Assembly: GCA_017431395.1 (NCBI GenBank)
Contig: JAFRLD010000235.1
Span: 1 to 8,094, forward strand
Direction of reading: 5' to 3'
DNA length: 8,094 nt
Source: Bacillota bacterium
GTDB taxonomy: Bacteria; Bacillota; Clostridia; Peptostreptococcales; Anaerovoracaceae
Positions 5,517-8,094 of this stretch are shown here, piece after piece. The stretch's first letter is position 1, and every line of letters starts with the position of its first letter. Made by a program: the position numbers and the translations under genes. The notes under the pieces are model-generated. The model was not told where the DNA came from, searched no databases, and saw only the letters and a program-made list of their open reading frames with translations.

Positions 5517-6387
5517 ACTGTCTAAATTCTTTATCATATGCGCGGCCGTCGTCTTTGTCGGCATGGTCTGCGCCATAGCCGGTGCTGTGAATGGTGGCAT
5601 AGAGGACATCGATAAGCTGGCGGACAACTATGACTGGATCCAGGGGAGCCCCGGTGAGCGCGGCGTGACAGCCCAGAAAGTAGAGGATTACCATTCGATC
5701 GAGGTGACCGGAGACGCGGATGTCTGGATCGTGGGCCGGGAATTCTATAAGAAGGCCAGCTGGCTGGCGGACCAGGAGATCCTGGAGCCGACCGAGTATG
5801 ATGTGATCGGGAAGAATCAGGTCTGTGTTGTGTGCGGCGATAAGATCGAGCAGCCGGAGATCACGGTGGAGAACGGGGTGCTGAAGATAAATGCGCACAC
5901 GGCCGAGTTCAATGGATTCTCGCTCAACCTGTCGGACACGACCTTCACGCCGAAGATCCTGATCTGCGCCCCGAAGGATGTGCTGCAGTCACTGACCGTC
6001 AGCGGAGAGACCGGGGATGTGAATGTCCTGGGGGTCTCCTGGGAGGATGCGAAGATCTGGCTGAATACCGGAGATGTCAACATGGAAGGTGTGAAGAGCG
6101 GCGGCCTCTCGGTGGAGATCGATACAGGCTATACCGGGCTGCAGGGCGAATTCATGAGAACGACGCAGGTATCTTCCGATACGGGCGATGTGGAGATCGA
6201 CACCACGCTTTCGAAAGCGGAGTATGCGCTCAGTCTTAAGTCGGAAACGGGGACGGTCGAGGTCGAAGAGCCGGGAGAAAAATCCTTCAGGGACGAGACA
6301 TCAGATGGCATTATCGAGAAGGGCGGACCGCATAAGCTCATCGCGGAGACAGATACAGGTGAAGTGAGAGTACGGTTCGAAAGATGA
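5500..6387 (+). CDS. DUF4097-family beta-strand repeat protein, membrane anchored
   Basis: From the ATG at 5500 the product is 295 residues. A hydrophobic segment at 9-31 acts as an uncleaved signal anchor, putting the rest outside the membrane. The body consists of beta-strand repeats with recurring T-G-[DET]-V turns: GETGDVNV (169-176), LNTGDVNM (188-195), DTGYTGL (208-214), SDTGDVEI (226-233), SETGTVEV (248-255) and DTGEVRV (285-291), typical of DUF4097, sometimes called a putative adhesin. A GTG at 5491 is in frame, but AGGAGG at 5486-5491 overlaps it and sits 8 nt before the ATG at 5500, so the ATG is the better start. The gene overlaps DUF1700 by 17 nt. No terminator is visible in the 10 bp before the convergent GtrA gene. 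Ligand and function are unknown. Confidence 0.88.
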   Translation: MNTLSKLSKFFIICAAVVFVGMVCAIAGAVNGGIEDIDKLADNYDWIQGSPGERGVTAQKVEDYHSIEVTGDADVWIVGREFYKKASWLADQEILEPTEYDVIGKNQVCVVCGDKIEQPEITVENGVLKINAHTAEFNGFSLNLSDTTFTPKILICAPKDVLQSLTVSGETGDVNVLGVSWEDAKIWLNTGDVNMEGVKSGGLSVEIDTGYTGLQGEFMRTTQVSSDTGDVEIDTTLSKAEYALSLKSETGTVEVEEPGEKSFRDETSDGIIEKGGPHKLIAETDTGEVRVRFER

Positions 6388-6397
6388 CCGGCACCCC

Positions 6398-6787
6398 TCA
6401 TTCTTTGAAGATCAGAGTCTTTTGGATCAGGAAGTTGGCGAAGAACAGCACGACTTCCACCAGGAATTTCAAAATGACCGGATGGACCGGTGTATAAGTG
6501 GAAAGCCCCGTAACTGCGAGCCCGCTGACTGTGGCGCTCGCGATGACCAGCAGGATGTAGAGGACAAACTGCCGGACGGGGCTTCCATTGCTTTTGAAGA
6601 CCGCGTTCCGGTTCAGGATGAAGTTGACCACACAGGAACAGGCCCTGGCGATGTAGGTCGAGCCCATGATAGAAAGCCCCAGATGCAGAAGCAGGGCGAA
6701 CATGCCGTAGTCCACAAGAAATGAAATCCCTGAAGACAGGCCGTATTTCATGATCGTTGATCGGATAAGATTTTTTAGTTTCTCCAT
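6398..6787 (-). CDS. GtrA-family small membrane protein
   Basis: From the ATG at 6787 the product is 129 residues, the usual GtrA length, with four predicted membrane helices (about 14-36, 43-61, 73-95 and 104-124). Recognisable segments are FLVDYGMFALL (23-33), SCVVNFILNRNAVFKS (51-66) and FFANFLIQKTLIFKE (115-129). GtrA proteins are thought to help move undecaprenyl- or polyprenyl-linked sugars across the membrane for surface polysaccharide or teichoic acid modification. An upstream in-frame ATG at 6853 would add 22 residues unlike the family, and AGAGGAT about 8 nt before 6787 supports the shorter form. No glycosyltransferase partner is adjacent in the window. It is convergent with the DUF4097 gene and divergent from the ribozyme–nagB unit. 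Confidence 0.9.
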   Translation of the reverse strand: MEKLKNLIRSTIMKYGLSSGISFLVDYGMFALLLHLGLSIMGSTYIARACSCVVNFILNRNAVFKSNGSPVRQFVLYILLVIASATVSGLAVTGLSTYTPVHPVILKFLVEVVLFFANFLIQKTLIFKE

Positions 6788-6812
6788 ATCGACATCCTCT
6801 GCGTTGTAGTTA

Positions 6813-6841
6813 ATAGTACCACAACAAAGAAACAGTTGCAA
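6813..6841 (-). promoter_or_regulatory. Candidate extended -10 promoter of the GtrA gene
   Basis: On the minus strand TTGCAA (6841-6836, 4/6) is followed after 17 bp by TACTAT (6818-6813, 4/6) preceded by TGG, giving an extended -10 (TGn) element. The 5' leader would be about 20 nt. TTGCAA is its own reverse complement, so the same box could serve a plus-strand promoter for the nagB transcript, with a weak TTGAAT -10 at 6859-6864 after 17 bp. Confidence 0.4.
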
Positions 6842-6864
6842 AAACAGGCTCAATATGATTGAAT
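6836..6864 (+). promoter_or_regulatory. Weak candidate promoter of the ribozyme-nagB transcript
   Basis: TTGCAA (6836-6841) and TTGAAT (6859-6864) lie 17 bp apart, each 4/6 to consensus. The predicted start, about 6871, is just before the leader stem at 6876. No better plus-strand promoter is seen upstream of the ribozyme, so this call rests largely on position. Confidence 0.25.
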
Positions 6865-6875
6865 AGTAATGTTAA

Positions 6876-6918
6876 AGCAATGACCTCACAGAAGGAGGTA
6901 AAGAACAGGCTCATTGCT
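6876..6918 (+). promoter_or_regulatory. Leader stem-loop directly abutting the ribozyme cleavage site
   Basis: AGCAATGA (6876-6883) is perfectly complementary to TCATTGCT (6911-6918), an 8-bp stem ending immediately before the predicted cleavage-site nucleotide A6919. Inside it CCTC (6884-6887) and GAGG (6895-6898) form a second hairpin. The internal AAGGAGGT (6892-6899) is a perfect anti-16S match but is partly paired and is not followed by a plausible start codon. The stem would remain on the 5' product after cleavage. Confidence 0.55.
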
Positions 6919-7020
6919 AGCGCCAGGCCCCTGAGAGGGTGACGAGGGATGGCAGTTATCGAAAAACTCGGCGGATGCTGCCACGGCCTTTCATGTGAAG
7001 TTCGCATGGAGCGTGGGTCG
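6919..7020 (+). ncRNA. glmS-class self-cleaving ribozyme upstream of nagB
   Basis: The sequence carries the conserved core of the GlcN6P-dependent glmS ribozyme in the right order and spacing. A|GCGCC (6919-6924) is the cleavage site, with the cut expected between A6919 and G6920. Then come a short P1 (CCCT-GAG-AGGG, 6929-6939), GACGAGG (6941-6947), P2 strand TGGCAG (6950-6955), TTATCGA (6956-6962), CTCGGCGGATG (6967-6977) and the P2 partner CTGCCA (6978-6983). CGCC (6921-6924) is complementary to GGCG (6970-6973), consistent with the active-site pseudoknot. A 3' domain follows: GGCC (6985-6988) with GGTC (7016-7019), enclosing CATGTG / CGCATG (6992-6997 / 7003-7008). In known cases GlcN6P acts as cofactor, the mRNA cleaves itself and is then degraded. 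Here the next gene on the same strand, 94 nt on, is nagB and not glmS. Confidence 0.92.
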
Positions 7021-7113
7021 ATAATAGAGAAAACAAAAAACGGAATCAAAACCGCAACAGAGGTTCTCTTGACACGATTCTAATGATAATAAGAACAAGG
7101 AGAGAATAACATT
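7021..7113 (+). other. A-rich spacer between ribozyme and nagB with ribosome binding site
   Basis: This 93-nt A-rich spacer has no terminator: no GC stem is followed by a T-run. It contains a short CGG / CCG hairpin (7041-7043 / 7052-7054) and a GTTCT / AGAAC inverted repeat (7063-7067 / 7092-7096) of unclear meaning. AAGGAG (7097-7102), 11 nt before the ATG at 7114, is the nagB Shine-Dalgarno site. Confidence 0.6.
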
Positions 7114-7905
7114 ATGAGAGTTGTAATTCAGGAAAACTACGATAATATGTGCAAGTGGGCGGCGGACTATATCGCTGACAAGATCAGAAACCATAAGGAA
7201 GACAGACCGTTTATCCTGGGCCTTCCGACAGGTTCCTCCCCGATCGGCGTTTACAAAGAGCTGGCCAGAATGAACCAGGCCGGCGAGCTGAGCTTCGCCA
7301 ATGTTGTAACGTTCAACATGGATGAGTATCTGGGCCTTCCGCATGAGCACGACCAGTCCTACTGGTACTTCATGCACGACAATTTCTTCGATCATCTGGT
7401 CGACATGAAGCCGGAGAACATCAACATCCTGAACGGCATGACGGATGATCCGGAAGGGGAATGCGCCCGCTACGAGGAGAAGATCGCAAGCTATGGCGGT
7501 ATCGATCTGTTCATGGGCGGCATTGGCGTGGATGGTCACATCGCGTTCAACGAGCCTTACACCAGCCTTTGCTCACGCACCGGCGTCCGCGATCTGACCA
7601 CGGATACCAGAATCGTGAACTCCCGCTTCTTCGGTAACGATCCGGAGGCAGTTCCGTCCCAGGCCCTGTCCGTCGGTGTCGGCACCGTCACAGACTCTAA
7701 GGAAGTCCTGATCCTGATCAATGGACACAACAAGGCCCGCGCTCTGGCAGCGACCGTAGAAGGCAATGTGAGCCATAAGTGGACCTGCTCCGCTCTGCAG
7801 ATGCACAACGGTGCGATCATCGCCTGTGACGAAGCAGCCTGCGGCGAGCTGACCGTTGATACCTATAAGTACTTCCTCGATATCGAGAAGAAAGAGAGAC
7901 TGTAA
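7114..7905 (+). CDS. nagB: Glucosamine-6-phosphate deaminase (isomerase)
   Basis: The 263-residue enzyme interconverts glucosamine-6-phosphate with fructose-6-phosphate plus ammonia in the cytoplasm. Family motifs are clear: GLPTGSSPIGVY (36-47), FNMDEYLGL (67-75), GGIGVDGHIAFNEP (135-148), NSRFF (169-173) and LSVGVGTVTDSKE (185-197). Residues aligning with E. coli catalytic and substrate-binding positions are present: D70 (Asp72), D140 (Asp141), H142 (His143), E147 (Glu148), R171 (Arg172) and K207 (Lys208). At the E. coli allosteric GlcNAc6P site, Arg158 is replaced by G157 and Lys160 by R159, so that activation is probably absent. It follows a glmS-type ribozyme and is joined to a GlmU-like acyltransferase gene (TAA then ATG with no gap). 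This context suggests that it may work as a GlcN6P synthase; the sequence alone cannot tell direction. Confidence 0.97.
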   Translation: MRVVIQENYDNMCKWAADYIADKIRNHKEDRPFILGLPTGSSPIGVYKELARMNQAGELSFANVVTFNMDEYLGLPHEHDQSYWYFMHDNFFDHLVDMKPENINILNGMTDDPEGECARYEEKIASYGGIDLFMGGIGVDGHIAFNEPYTSLCSRTGVRDLTTDTRIVNSRFFGNDPEAVPSQALSVGVGTVTDSKEVLILINGHNKARALAATVEGNVSHKWTCSALQMHNGAIIACDEAACGELTVDTYKYFLDIEKKERL

Positions 7906-8094
7906 ATGTACACGATAAAAGAACTGTATGATCTGGATCACACGCTGGCGGCCGATTATCTGGCAGGCTTCACCTATCCGTGGGAAGCGCTCAAGGGGAT
8001 CAAGGAGATGATCCTGGCCCTGGGTCCTACGCTCGGAGAGGACTATGAGGAAGTCCAGCCGCAGGTCTGGGTCCATAAGACAGCGACCGTTTTC
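7906..8094 (+). CDS. GlmU-like left-handed beta-helix acyltransferase, N-terminal fragment
   Basis: The frame is open from the ATG at 7906 to the window edge (63 codons), so the gene is cut at its 3' end. The product starts MYTIKELYDLDHTLAADYLA, then FTYPWEALKGIKEMILALG (22-40) and YEEVQPQVWVHKTATVF (47-63). This resembles the N-terminus of the Clostridia GlmU-like proteins, annotated as UDP-N-acetylglucosamine pyrophosphorylase or acyltransferase, in which the VWVHKTA segment leads into a left-handed beta-helix of hexapeptide repeats. The helix itself is outside the window. The ATG follows the nagB TAA directly, and only a weak AAAGAGAGA precedes it, so translation is probably coupled. A role in acetylating glucosamine phosphate toward UDP-GlcNAc is plausible but unproven, because the catalytic part is not visible. 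Confidence 0.75.
   Translation, partial: MYTIKELYDLDHTLAADYLAGFTYPWEALKGIKEMILALGPTLGEDYEEVQPQVWVHKTATVF

Noticed and set aside
6892..6916. AAGGAGGT followed by TTG as a short leader peptide before the ribozyme
   Set aside because: The TTG is 14 nt from the SD, the frame ends after six codons, and the SD-like sequence is better explained as part of the CCTC/GAGG hairpin.
7069..7095. TTGACA (7069-7074) with TAAGAA (7090-7095) as an internal nagB promoter downstream of the ribozyme
   Set aside because: The spacing is only 15 bp and the -10 match is poor; other spacings give worse boxes. If real it would let nagB bypass the ribozyme, so start mapping would be useful, but the sequence does not support it well.

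Overview
The window looks like chromosomal DNA of a low-oxygen, moderately GC-rich Bacillota (Firmicutes), most likely a Clostridia/Lachnospiraceae-type organism. This is inferred from gene content: a DUF4125 protein, a PadR–DUF1700–DUF4097 operon, a Clostridia-type M18 aminopeptidase, a glmS-class ribozyme, strong AGGAGG ribosome binding sites and sigma-A promoters. No insertion sequence, CRISPR array, tRNA or rRNA was seen.

Layout. (1) 1-1703, plus strand: the 3' end of a DUF2207-type membrane protein with a glycine-rich tail, then mtnN (MTA/SAH nucleosidase) overlapping a LOG-family Rossmann-fold gene by 4 nt. (2) 1701-1782: 2.6 copies of a 32-bp tandem repeat between convergent genes. (3) 1787-3256, minus strand: an M18 aminopeptidase with all expected metal ligands, facing away from a plus-strand DUF4125 gene (3385-4035) that ends in a textbook rho-independent terminator. 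(4) 4084-4345: no convincing gene, but many nested inverted repeats, so a candidate structured RNA. (5) 4356-6387: a strong promoter overlapped by two inverted repeats, then an overlapping PadR regulator, DUF1700 membrane protein and DUF4097 protein. (6) 6398-6787, minus strand: a small GtrA-family membrane protein. (7) 6876-8094, plus strand: an RNA leader with an apparently intact glmS-type self-cleaving ribozyme, followed by nagB (glucosamine-6-phosphate deaminase) and, with no gap, the start of a GlmU-like left-handed beta-helix acyltransferase.

The most striking feature is region 7. The glmS ribozyme normally controls glmS, the synthase that makes GlcN6P; here it sits before nagB, usually regarded as the catabolic enzyme. 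Feedback destruction of an mRNA by GlcN6P makes sense if this NagB runs in the synthetic direction (fructose-6-P + ammonia to GlcN6P) and supplies the acetyl/uridylyl step suggested by the next gene. NagB keeps its catalytic residues but lacks an arginine of the E. coli allosteric site. A hairpin directly abuts the ribozyme cleavage site. Function and novelty are inference; sequence and structural matches are seen directly.
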